Made by a program: the position numbers and the translations under genes. A DNA stretch of 64,000 nt from Corydoras sp. C115 (taxonomy: Eukaryota > Chordata > Actinopteri > Siluriformes > Callichthyidae), in the NCBI GenBank assembly GCA_019802505.1, contig JAFMOC010000032.1:1866001-1930000 (forward strand). Direction: 5' to 3'. Position 1 is the stretch's first letter; each line of letters starts with the position of its first letter. Below, one piece after another: positions 36,801 to 50,700 of the stretch. The notes under the pieces are model-generated. The model saw only the letters and a list, made by a program, of their open reading frames with translations. It made no database searches and had not been told where the DNA came from.

Positions 36801-39800
36801 CACTGGACGCTCACTAACACACACACACACTCTGTATGGGGCAATTTGGAGAACTCAATTGACCTTGATCCATGTTCTTTGGATTGTGGGAGGAAAAGCT
36901 TTTCTACATTCGTATATTAAAGGTGAAGAAGACATACACATACGCATAAGCATAGAACGGGCAGCACGGTGGCTTAGTGGTTGGCATGTTCTCCTCTCAG
37001 CGCTAGGGACTCCCGGTTCCAATCCCAAGCTGGGTGGAGTTTCCATGTTCTCCCCGTGTCAACGTGGGTTTCCTCTGGGTTCCTCGGTTTCCACCCACAG
37101 TCCAAAAACATGGATCAAGTCAATTGAGTTCTCCAAATTGCCCCATATAGAGTGTGTTTGTGTGAGTGAGTGTGTGCCCTGTGATGGATTGGTGTCCTGT
37201 CCTGGGTGTCTGTCCAGCACCCGAAATGTTCTCCCCTGGATGGGCATGGGGAACCCCCCCCACGACCCTAATAGAGGATAAAGTGGAAGATAATGGAGGG
37301 AAGTTGCCCCATATAGAGTGTGTTTGTTTTTGTGAGTGAGTGTGTGTCCAGCGATAGATTGGCGCCCTGTCCTGGGTGTATCTGCCCAGCGCCCGAAACC
37401 TCCCCTCCCCTGGATGGGCATGGGGAACCCCCCCCCGACCCCGCGACCTTAATAGGGGATAAAGAGGAAGATAATAGATAAATGGAGGGATGGATGGATG
37501 ACAATAGACCTAAAAAAATAAAAAAAATAAAAAAAACAAACAGCTGGATGCTGTGATTATGGGATGTGTCCTGTCCTTTTGTCCCTGTAGTGTGTGATTG
37601 TCCTCAGCTGCCGAATTGCTGATACGCACAAAATTGCGGGACCTCCCTCCAACAGTTCTGAGACCCATGAAAAGACTTTTCTGCTGAACTTGACACCGCT
37701 GATTACTGAAGTATATCCCACAATGCAATTCTGGGAATGAAATGAAAGGCACAGCTGTGATTTAACACCCCTTTAATTTACCTCCGTCGCTTTTTATTCA
37801 GCGCCACTTTGAATCCTGAGGTGAGTGTTCATTTTAACAAGTATAGCAGCACTCTATAACAGCAAACTGATTATGGCTCTCTGATCTGGCCCCCGTACGT
37901 TCCTTGCCGCGGTAAGCTGGACGTTCTCCATCACTGAGGAGAAGTTCTTTCTTAAAAAAGAACATGATTAATAATATTAATTAGGGCTGGTTTGTGACAT
38001 TAAAGGTTGCAGTGATTAAGGCTTGTTCTATTATATCAAACTTTTTCAACTTGTACAGTTTGATAATTCAACTTTGATAATGTCCACCTCCTGAGGTAGT
38101 CGTGGGCATGTGGTTATGGAACCAATCTTGTGACCCCTACTGTGCTGGTGTAGCTAATGGTTTTTACATAACTGATTGCCATGTCTGAGGTTCCTACCAT
38201 TATTGTATACTTTGCCTCAGTGTGACATATCAATAATGCATATCCATAATCAAAAAGGAGGTTTATTAAAGACAGAAAATTCATATGTTGGTCTTTGGTG
38301 CTTCATGAGACCCTCACTTATGTCTCATTGAAAGATCAACTTTGTCACAGACGTTTCTCTCTCTTCTAAAATTGCTTGGGAGTATGAGACGTATACGCCA
38401 ATGGATAATGTCCAATCCCTGAGGCGATCGAAGGCTTGAGGTTATGGAACCAATCTTGTGACCCCCTCAGCCATGAACAATGGATAAAAGTGTCAGCTAA
38501 ATAACCAAGAACCATTTACTCTTTGGGCAAGCAGAATAGATACAACACAAAATAGATACTTTATCGCTTTGTCTTTGTCTTTATCTCTGCTCTCAATGTC
38601 CAGTTAAGCATTAAGATGCACTTTTCCCTCAAATGTAAGTGAGATAGCCGTTGCCTATGGATTGGGTTCTTTCTATAGGTGTCCTAATACTATCAGATAA
38701 GGTATGGATATATATTATATTTAAATAGTCCAGATCACATTTGCTTAGTGGTGGGCATGTTTTCTCTCATCACTAGGAATTCCCGGTTCGAAACCCAATC
38801 TGGGTATAAGTTCCATGTTCTCCCCGTGTACACGTAGGTTTCCTCCGGATTCTCCGGTTTCCTCCCACAATCCAAAAACATGGATCAAGGTCAATTTAAT
38901 TCTCCAATATAGAGTGTCTGTGTGAGTGTGTGCCCAGTGATAGGTTGGCACCCTGTCCTGGGTGTATCTGCCCAGCGCCCGAAACGTTCTCCCTTGGATG
39001 GGCATGGGGAACCCCCCCACGACCTTAGTAGAGGATAAAGCAGAAGACAATGGAAGATGCACTATGCCCTAAAAATGTAATGTGCTGTTTCTCTAGGTGT
39101 CCTAATACTTTCTCAGACAGTGGATGTGTATATATTATATATTTATATAGTCCAGATGTAGTGAAGCAGCAGCTATAAAAGGAGGATTGACAGCATTATC
39201 AAAGCAGATTTCCAACAAAGCTACTTGGCATGAACAATAGATGCTGAAGACACTCCATTCGAAATGTCTCTTTGGCAAAAGGCAGAATGTACGCATTAGA
39301 GCAAACGACTTCATTGTGAACGGCGATAACTGATGGGAAGAAACAAAGATTTGTTTTTTTTAAAAGGATGACATTTTCAGTGCTTAATAGACCTTCTGTC
39401 ACTATTAAAAACACAAATGGCAGAAGTTGAATGCACAAAGCCCGTTCTTTTCCAGCACTCGTATGCGGAACTATTATCTAATCTGAATAGAGCAGTACAC
39501 AAACCAATCCAAGCAAAAGTCAGAATGAGCTCATGACAAGAATGATGAAGAAAAAGCCATTACCCCTCCAAACAATTAGCTTTTAGATCATTTTGCTTCA
39601 GTCATCACTATTCTTTTGGTTGTTATTGATGTATCAGTTGTAACACTTGGAAGGAATCTCATTCAGGGATATAGAACGAAGTTTGTAACAATTGCCTGTT
39701 ATAGCGAGCCATGCGTTGTGCTCTGAGAAACTTGATTGGGGGCGTGCCAGTGTGTCTTTGTAACGTACCAATGGACAAAGTATGGCTTGAATGGCTTAAA

Positions 39801-42800
39801 ATCTGTAAAAGGCATGTACTAATACTCTATTTATGGGTGTGGTTTGGGCATAACGTACAATAAACCAATCAACACGTCATTTGTGGTTCCCTTTAAGAAC
39901 CTGGTGCCAGGGACCTTCACCTACATTAATACTTGGGCTGTTTTTAGGTTTAGGCTTAACATTTTTTGTCATTAAAATGTACCCCCTGGGGGTTGGGGTC
40001 TGGCTGCTCAGTGGTTATAGTGTTGGGTTATCAATCTAAAGGTTGTGGGTTCAAATCCAAGGTCCACCACTGTTACCAATGTGGGTCCTTAAACAAAACC
40101 CTGATGTTCTTTATATTTTCCTTCATATATCATAATATGAGTCCTGTGTAATTGAAAAAGTATGGCTTGCAGGGCTTAAAACATGCAAAAGGCATGTACT
40201 AATACTCAATTTATGGGTGTGGTTTGGGCATAACGTACAATAAACCAAACAGCGCATCATTTGTGGTTCCCTTTAAGGTGCCAGGGATCTTCACCTACAT
40301 TAATACTTAGGCTGCAGGACAATCTCAGCTGAACAATATCTTCCAATCTTAACCTTTTTTGTCATTAAAATGGACCCTCTGGGGTTGGGGTCTGGCTGCT
40401 CAGTGGTTATGGTGTTGGGCTATGAATCTGAAGGTTGTGGGTTCAAATCCTAGGTTCACCTAGGTTCATGCAAAAGGCATGTCCTAATGCTCGATTTATG
40501 GGTTTGGTTTTGGCATAATGTACAGTACACCAATCAGCGCGTCATTTGCTGTTCCCTTTAAGAACCAGGTTCCAGGGACCTTCATCTACATTAATAATGG
40601 GGCTGCAGGACAATCTCAGCTGACCAATATCTTCCAATCTTAACCTTTTTAGTCATTATAATATACCCTTGAAATTTGCTTGACCATCCCGCTTTCTCTT
40701 TCCAGTGATGCCTCGCTTTGCTGAGCAGGTGGAGGTAGCCATCGAGGCCCTCAGCACCAACCCGCCGCAGCCGTTTGAGGAGAACGAGTTTATCGATGCA
40801 TCGCGTCTGGTTTACGACGGCGTGCGTGACATCCGAAAAGCTGTTCTAATGATACGGGTAAGTACCTTTGACAGTTTGGGAATTTTGCTGAGTGTCGTCA
40901 TAGTAACAGCACCATCCAACTACCCTTTCGATAGATGTAAGCTTTATTGTCATTGTACATGATACAATGAAATTCCGAGTGGTACCTCTTAACGATCAAG
41001 AACAGATGACAGAACATGTATCCATAGAAACATTCGATACATTTAAATGTAAAAATAATAATATTATAATGTATAATATAAAACACAGATTTATAATAGT
41101 ATGATAGCAGCAACTAACATAGCAAAATATAAAATATAAATAAATATGTACACATATACAGACATGTACACATCCATCCATCCATCCATCCATTATCTCC
41201 CGCTTCATCCACTATTAGGGTCGCGGGGGGGTTCCCAATGCCCATCCAGTGGAGAACGTTTCGGGCGCTGGGCAGATACACCCAGGACAGGGCGCCAATC
41301 TATCACTGGGCTATTTAATTGACCTTGATCCAATTGACCTTGACCTTGATCCATGTTTTTGGACTATGGGAGTCAATGCTTTTGGTTTTCTGGGTGGAGA
41401 AACTCCACCCAGATTGGGATTAGAACCGGGAATCCTATAGCTGAGAGGTGAACGTGCCAACCACTAAGCCACCGTGCTGCCCCATCTAACTATAACACTC
41501 TTAATTAGATTGCATTGATGATGCTGACGCCCTGTCCTGGGTGTATCTGCCCAGCGCCCGAAACATTCTCCCCTGGATGGACATGGGGAACCCCCCCGCG
41601 ACCCTAATATAGGATAAAGCGGAAGATAATGGATGGATGATGATGATGATGATGAGTTGACACTCACTTCAAAATGGACACGACATCATGATAAAGGCTT
41701 TATTTGATAACAGAGGACGAGCGTAGTCTACATTCCTGCCTGTGATTACACTTCTTATAGCAACAGTTCTACTTTTCACATATCAGCCTTAAATCTATAG
41801 TGTAGGATCCTACATAAAGGAAATCAAATCGTTGGCAAGATGTTGGCTGTTATGTAAAGCTGTAATAATGATAATCTGACACATCATAATGCGTCTTCAA
41901 CACCTCTGGTGCTGTTGTAGGTAATGGTTTTTACATAACTGATCGCCTTGTCTGAGGTTCCTACCATTATTTTATTCTTTTCCTCAGTGTGACTCTGACA
42001 TGCATATCCACAATAACTAGGAAACTAAAGAAGCTTTGTTATAGACAATTTTATTGCTCGTATGTTGCTCTTTGGGGTTTCATGAGACCCTCACATCTGT
42101 CCTATTTAAAATTGCTTAGAGGTAGTATGAGACAAAGATGAGACGTTTATACCAATAACATGCCAGTTCATAAAGAAATGTACTAACTCGATGATTAAGA
42201 AACACACATGTCCTAAGGCATGTCCTAATTCTCTTAATTAATTATTTAACATGCAATAAATGTTCACACAGACACACTCTACAGTATATGGGGCAATTTG
42301 GAGAATTTAATTGACCTTGATTCATGTTTTTGGACTGTGGGAGTCCAGGTTTTTGGTTTTTGAGAAACCCCACCCAGATTGGAATTAGAACTGGGAATCC
42401 TTAGTGCTGTGAGGCGAATGTGCTGACCACTAAGCCACCGTGCCACTAAGCCACCTTAATTAATTATATAACATGCAATAAACCAATTAGCGAATCACAC
42501 TCCATTCCCTTTAAAGAGCCAGGTGGCACTCTGACTTTGGCGGATTGCTATTTCGGCGGTGCAGCTACCTGGACTCAATGTACTGCTCCATAAGCTCTTT
42601 AAAGGCGTCCTAATTCTCTTAATTATTCATTTGACATGCAATAAACCAATTAGCGAATCACTCTCCATTCCCTTTAAGAGCCAGGTGGCTTCAGACTTTG
42701 GCGGATTGCTATTTCGGCGGTGCAGCTACCTGGACTCAATGCACTGCTCCACAAGGAGTTTAAAAATGGGGATTTTATACACATATGGCAGTGAAATTAA

Positions 42801-45800
42801 AGTAACAACACCCTTATTTAATAATACAATGTGTCCATATTGTTTTGTATGTATATTATAGGTTCTGTACCAAAGTAGAACCAAAAACAATCATTGGAAC
42901 CCCTTTGGATGGAGTTTTAATATTAATAGCGGTACTCCAGGGAGTATATTAGCCACAACATCCAGAGCGGCAACAATACAGGATTTCCAAGCATTCAGAA
43001 AGTAAGGAAAAGCAAGTGCAGAACACTGTTGCGATTTAAGACTTCCCGTCTCCTGTCAAGCCTGACTTGTTAGAAGCCGCCCGACTGCCTGCTTACAAAA
43101 TCCATTAGCTTCACTGGTTAGTCGCCAGGCTGTCGTGGCTGCCTATTGGCATAAAAGCTAGACTCTGGATTTGTCGGGCTTTGTTCTTGATGAAGCAACT
43201 TGTGAGCGGGTGCACTTGTCATGGTAACATAGCTCGAATAATAAAATGATTTCGGTCTCAAGCCTTGGAAATCTGCGCCGGAGGAAAAACAAACAGCGCA
43301 CACTCCCGAACTCGTAGATTCAGCCAGCAGTGTAAATCCGGGAAAACAATGGCTTGTCTTTTATAGAGGACAGTTTTGCGAGAAGACGTCACAGCATGCT
43401 TCCCCACGACACATCTCTGGTGGGAAAACTTGGCCTCGGTATGTCGACTGAAAATATTAAATTGCCCCTATCTAAATTGCCCCTATAGTGTGTGTGTCTG
43501 TATGCCCAGTGATAGATTGGCAGCCTGTCCTAGGTGTATCCCAGTACTCATAGGTTCCTCATGTCCATCCAGGGGAGAACGTTTCGGTTGCTGGGCAGAT
43601 ACACCCAGGACAGGACGCCAATCTATCACTGGACACACACTCACTCACACGCACACTCTATATGGGGTAATTTTGAGAATTCAACTGACCTCGATCCATG
43701 TTTTTGGACTGTGGGAGGAAACCGGAGAACTCTGAGGAAACCCATGTGGACACGGGGAGAACATGGAAACTCCACCCAGATTGGGATTCAAACCAGGAAT
43801 CCCTAGCGCTGAGAGGAGAACATGCTTAACCATCTAATGTAATATTAATGAGCTCCACTGTGCAGTAAGAACTAGAAAGTTGAACTGGTCAGAAATCAGC
43901 GTTATCCGGGGCAGCAGGGCTCCTGTAATAGAGTTCGACTGTGGGTTCCGCATCCGAACGTCTAAACCGCGTTTGCATTCTACACACCGCATCGCTGCAA
44001 CTAGCTCTTCCTCAAACGATCCTCTAATAGACGACGTCTAGCTTTGAACTCCGGTGGACTTCCCGAGTTTGTCCACAGTCTGCCTCGGTTCCCTGTATGA
44101 TGCTGTTTTAATGGGGCAGCGCCGCTTGGGCTGCACATCCAAACTAAAAGGGAGTTTTAAAACAATGATGTAAGTCGTGTGAAACGAGCGCAAGAGGCTG
44201 ACATGAATTATTGATGTAGATGTGACTGTTCGAATATCTGCCATGTATCGAGGTCCTGTTCACAGCTTCTAAAGAAGGGCACCATGCTTTCTTTCCTGCA
44301 CTGCCTGCGGAGATCCCTGTAAACAAGTGCAGTGACGTGTGCAACACAGTGCTCACACCAATCCCGCGATCACATGACCTCCGTTCAGAACACGAAGTTT
44401 AACATGGTATTAAACAGACTATTTTCATGCCGTTTAAATAGCAACGCTGCTTGTGAATATATCTACCTCGGTGGGCGTGGACGAGGCGGCACGGTGGCAT
44501 AGTGGTTGGCATGTTCTTCTCTCAGCTCTAAGGATCGAATTCGAATCCCAATCTGGGTGGAGTTTCCATGTTCTCCCTGTGTCCGTGTGGGTTTCCTCCG
44601 GGTTCTCCGGTTTCCTCCCACAGTCCAAAAACATGGATTAAGGTTAATTGTATGCTCCAAATTGCCCCATATAGAGTGTGTGTGTGCCCAGCGATGGATT
44701 GGCACCCTGTCCTGGAAAACCGGAGAACCCTGAGGAACCCACGCAGACACGGGGAGAACATGGAAACTCCACCCAGATTGGGATTCGAACTGGGAATCCC
44801 TAGCTCTGAGAGGAGAACATGCCAACCACTAAGCCACCGTGCCGCCCCAGCAATAGTAGAATTAAAATGTATTTAAATAAATGTTGCCACTTCATCCCCT
44901 TTGTGATAAACATCATTTGAAAAAAAAAAAAAAAAAACGGATTATATTTTGTAGCCCTCTGTACGGGACTGATCCCAATATTTAAGAATAATTTATAAGA
45001 TTTCTTTTTTCTTCTTCTGTACAGACACCAGAGGAGCTGGAGGACGACTCGGACTTCGAGCAGGAAGATTATGACACCCGCAGCCGTACCAGCGTCCAGA
45101 CCGAAGATGACCAGCTCATTGCAGGCCAGAGTGCCAGGGTGAGTGTTCGGAATACGAATCCGGTGGCTTCGCATTCAGCGTCCCGCCTCGCTGCAGTTAA
45201 CATGCTGCGGGTTTGTCCCCAAGCGCAGAACAGAAACAACGAACATCCCAGACAGTATAATGTTTCTGTGGCCGAGCTAAAGCTCATGTCCCTTTGCTGA
45301 TGCTGTGCAAATCACACTACTAGTGGCTGTGTCCTCTTAAGTGTCTGTACAGTCACCGTCGTCTCTAATAGAGAATGTAATCGCATGTAAAAAATGGCGT
45401 ATGGACTCCAGAAATGTTTTAAATAAGACTACGTATATATTTATCCATACGTCTATTGTCTTCTGCTTTATCGTATATTAGGGCCGCGGGGGGGGGGGGT
45501 CCCCATGCCCATCCAGGGGAGGACGTCTCGGGCGCTGGGCAGATACACCCAGGACAGGACGCCAATCTATCACTGGACACACTCACTCACAAAGACACAC
45601 TCTATATGGGGCAATTTGGAGAACTCAATTGACTTGATCCATGTTTTTGGACTGTGGGAGGAAACCGGAGACCCCGGAGGAAACCCACGTGGACATGGGG
45701 AGAACATGGAAACTCCACCCAGATGGGGATTCGAACCGAGAATCCCTAGTGCTGAGAGGAGAACATGCCAACCACTAAGCCATCATGCCGCCCTTCATCT

Positions 45801-46008
45801 ATTTATATTACTAAAAATATAATAATGTCCGTTAAAAATTTTCACCTCATTAATTGGACAATTGTCCAACGTTGATGACAACACATGAATCAATTGTAAA
45901 GAAATAAGTAATTAATTAGTGATAAATACTAATAAACTATCCATTCATTATCTTCCGCTTTATTCTCTACTAGGGTCACGGGGGGGGGGGGGGGGGGGGG
46001 GGGGGGGT

Positions 46009-46045
<37 letters not shown>

Positions 46046-47172
46046 ATGCCCATGCCCATGCCCATCCAAGGGAGAACTTTCTGGGCGCTGGGCAGATACA
46101 CCCAGGACAGGATGCCAATCTATCGTTAGACACACTCACTCACACAGACACACTCTATATGGGGCAATTTGGAAAATTTAATTGACCTTGACCCATGTTT
46201 TTTGGACTGGACCATGCTCTGCTCATTCAGGGGAGAACATTTTGGGATCTGGGCAGTTCCATTGCTGGGCATTGACACATGTACACAAGGGGACAATTTA
46301 GAGCAGCCAATTCACCTTGAATCCATGTTTTGGGACTGTGGGAGCAACAGGAAGAAGCCCACACAGACACGGACAGAACATGGAACCTCCACCCAGATCG
46401 GGATTCGCCCCGTCGTCATAGTATCTTAATTATGATGTAATCAGTTTAGGATCTATAATGTTATAATTGTGAGCATGTTAAAAAAAATCTTTTTAAAGCA
46501 ATTTTTAAAAAGTGGATACACACCCCTTCACTTCAAAGCCCAAATCATTAGCTCTGTGATTGGACGACCCTGTTCTACCCCTAAAGCTGGACTCAAGACA
46601 CCAGAGACTTTGCACTTCAAATAAAACGCATTAAAAAGCATCTGAAGACTAAAACGGGAGAGTGTTCCTAATTCCGATCAGATCCACAGCCGGGCCTTTG
46701 TGTGAGGGGCGGAGTCGAGGGAAGAGAGCGAGGGTTGGCATGGCTTTGTATGGGGAAGGATTTGCCGGTATGCTAAGCTCCCAGGCCCGGCTTTGTTATC
46801 GGTGAGCAGGAAGCCAGAGTTGGACTAAATGAATTTTGAGCTAGCAACAAAACCTCAGTCACACCCCAGTCTTCAGAATCTGTATAATCAGAAGAAATGG
46901 AAATGGATCTCAGCTCATGGGGGCAAATAGGATGAACGTATAAATAAATATATCATCGTATCGGCAGTTAGCCACTTGCTAATGCAAATGTTTCATATCT
47001 GGAATCATAAAAGAAATATTTAATTGAACCGTCATTATCTTTGATGGGTGGCACGGTGGCATAGTGGTTTAGCATGTTCTCCTCTCAGCGCTAGGGATTC
47101 CCGGTTCGAATCCCAATCTGGGTGGAGTTTCCATGTTCTCCCCGTGTCTGCGTGGGTTTCCACCCACAGTCC

Positions 47173-47212
<40 letters not shown>

Positions 47213-47300
47213 CAATAACAATAAAAACAATAGCAATAATAATAATGATAACAATAATAATAATAACAATAGCAATAATAATAATAATAATGATAGCAAT

Positions 47301-47331
<31 letters not shown>

Positions 47332-47411
47332 CAATAGCTATAATAATAATGATAACAATAATAATAATAACAATAGCAATAACAATAATAATAATAATAA
47401 TAATGATAGCA

Positions 47412-47456
<45 letters not shown>

Positions 47457-47670
47457 CAGCAATAACAATAGCAATATCAATACTAATAATAATTATAGTA
47501 ATAATAGTAACAACAAAAAACAACAGCAATATCAATAATAATACTACTACTACTACTACTACTACTAATAATAATAATAATAATAAAAAAACAACAATAA
47601 CAATAGCAATATCAATACTAATAATAATTATAATAATGATAATAATAATAATAACAACAACAGCAATATC

Positions 47671-47723
<53 letters not shown>

Positions 47724-47737
47724 CAATAGCAATATCA

Positions 47738-47775
<38 letters not shown>

Positions 47776-50700
47776 TATAATAATAATAATAAAAAAATAA
47801 AAATAAATAATAATAATAATAATAATAATAATACCTTAAATTAACACAAAACAGTTTAAATCTTTCACTATTGTGACCCCCCCCCCCCCCCCAACACACA
47901 CCACACACACACACACACACTGCAATCCTGCTCGCCTCTGTGACAGTGCACTGAACAAATGCATAATTCATTGACTGTGTAAGTGAGGTAATTATACATT
48001 TATCTTACAAATAATATTGTCCCCGTGACCTTGTGAGAAAAGATTAATGCCACATCAGACCTTCACAAAATTGCTATGGAGGGAGAATTTAATACCCCAC
48101 CATAGGGCCAAAAAATTGGATTTGCTCTTTATGACTGAGGAATGTCACCGAGGTTCCAGAAGGTCCTTCTATATTATTAAGAGTGGAGTTTAAAAAAAGT
48201 TTGCTCAATGTCATCTCGGAGAAACCGGGCGGCCAAAAACTTTGAAATATGACCAACCGGTCTGCAGTCATTTCAACAGCGTTTCATGTTTGTTCGCTTT
48301 AGAGGCTGTAGCTCAGTCCATGATTTGGTTACAGCTCATTCTGGCTTTCTGCTGCAGTTTCATATACACCCCCCCCCCCCCACACACACACACACAAATA
48401 CACACAAATCACAAACTGGGAGTCCAAAAACATTAATTCAAGGTGAAGCGGTTGATCTAAGCGGTTGATCTAAGCGGTTGCTCCTTTATAATGTATATAA
48501 TGTACCCAGTGATAAATTGGCGTCCTGTCCTGGGTGTATCTGCCCAGCGCCCGAAACGTTCTCCCCTGTATGGCCATGGGGAACCCCCCCGCAACCCTAA
48601 TGTAGGATAAAGCGGAAGATAATGGAGGGATGGTTGGATAATGTATATAATGTATATAAAGTGTTCGTCCAGCAATGGCTTGGTGCTCTGTGCTGGTCAT
48701 ATCTGAACACCACCCTAAACGTTCCCCACTGGATGGGCATGGAGAACCCCACCCCCCCCCCACCCCATTGACCCTAGAAGTTGATTAATCTCGAAATGAT
48801 GCAATTAGATTATTTGTAAAAATAATCTACCTAAAAGTTTTTAATGCCATTCCAAGATATTTACGATATTTAATTATGTTCCTCCATTGTGCCCAGCGAT
48901 GGATTGGCGCCCTGTCCTGGGTGTATCTGCCCAGCGCCCGAGACGTTCTCCCCTGGATGGGCATGGGGAACCCCACCGCGACCCTAATAGAGGATAAAGC
49001 GGGTGATAATGAATGAATGAATGAATGAATGAATGTTCTTCCATTTTTAACCACTGGGGGAACTATCCATTTTTGTTTCAGGAACAGCTGGTCGGATACA
49101 ATTACACAACAAAGTGTTTATTATATGATAGAAATATCAAAATGATTTTCTGTTTGTGTTCTAAGGAAACACCAGTTTCCCATTAAGACGAGAACTCGCG
49201 GTGTTAATGCGAATGTGAGTCATTGATTGTGCGAATGTGCTGTAACCCTCTCTCTTCTTATCTTTCGGTCTGACTCAGGCCATCATGGCTCAGCTCCCTC
49301 AGGAGGAAAAGGCCAAGATCGCTGAGCAGGTGGAAAGCTTTCGGCAGGAGAAGAGCAAGCTGGATGCTGAGGTGGCCAAGTGGGATGACAATGGCAATGA
49401 CATCATAGTGCTGGCAAAACAGATGTGCATGATCATGATGGAGATGACCGACTTCACCAGGTATGCACTCAACATGTTGGCCAACTAGTGTCTTTTTAAA
49501 GCTGGCAACCTGTTGAAGACTGTTGGTGCTCTGTCCTCCATTGGTGAGGAGAATCACAGAACAGGTATCATTTGCGTGGTGGATTGTTTATCGTCAGTTC
49601 TGCAGTGACACTGATGTGGTGAGGGGGGTTTTAGTGCAGCAGTTCTCCACCTCAGTGATTCTTCTGGGATATTCACAATGCACCAACCAAATAATGTTTG
49701 TTAGTCCCCTGTTGGTTCTCTGTTCTCTGTTGGTCAGGAGAATCACAGAACAGGTATCATTTGGGTGGTGGATTGTTTATCGTCAGTTCTGCAGTGACAC
49801 TGATGTGGTGAGGTAGTATTAGTGCAGCAGTTCTCCACCTCAGTGATTCTTCTGGGATATTCACAATGCACCAACCAAATAACCCCTGCTCTGTGGTGGT
49901 GCTATTGGGGTTCTGACCATTAGAACAGAGTACACGGTATGTACTGTAGAAGACAAACAGATGGACTACAATCTAGAACTGAGAACATGGACAATTGGTG
50001 CAAGAAGTAGACGTGTCCAAACTTTTGACTGCTAATCAATACGTCTTTTTATAGACTTTATCTAGTCTGCCTTATCAGTCATGTACAGTGCAGTGTGGGG
50101 ACGGTCTGTTTGTGTGATGAATCAGGGACGGTCTGTTTGTGTGGTCACAGGGGAAAAGGTCCTCTGAAGAACTCCTCTGATGTCATCAATGCGGCTAAGA
50201 AGATCGCAGAAGCCGGCTCCAGGATGGACAAACTCGCCCGAGCCGTGGCTGACCAGGTTAGTGAAAACTACTAAAGATCATTAAAATAGGGTTCTTCATA
50301 TTAAGCTAGTACTTTAGCCCAGGATCTTATAATAAAGCAATACGGTATGAGAGGGCGTGGCATTATCGTCAATAAATCACAGGAGAGAGATGGAGTACTG
50401 TACTGGAGTGAAGTTACACCTCCTTCACATGATTTATTTCCAATAATAATGTTATAAACGGTTGCAAACACACTATAATAAAAGATTTATAAATGTGTTG
50501 ATATCAAAATAAATGATTTATAATCTGGTCCTCCTCAACATAATCTAGTCCGGTTTTTCAACACCGATCGCTTAGTAACAGGATACTGGATTTTCTACCC
50601 ATCAAAACAATGCCATCTAGTGGCCGTATTATAGAAGACAACTTACAAACAACAGCCACAAGAGGCTTAGTGTTGGAATCTGCTCTCTGTTTATGCATCC

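Noticed and set aside
40705..40962. Start codon and short ORF at the M-region exon (MMPRFAEQ)
   Set aside because: This is an internal ctnna2 exon (40706-40857) read through its donor; the first codon is a split Val, not a start.
47035..47535. Poly-Leu/poly-Ile/poly-Asn ORFs in several frames
   Set aside because: All are translations of the (AAT)n tract.
49285..49488. Independent 67-codon ORF MAQLPQEEKAKIAEQ
   Set aside because: Part of the ctnna2 exon at 49279-49460; the Met is internal to AIMAQLPQ.
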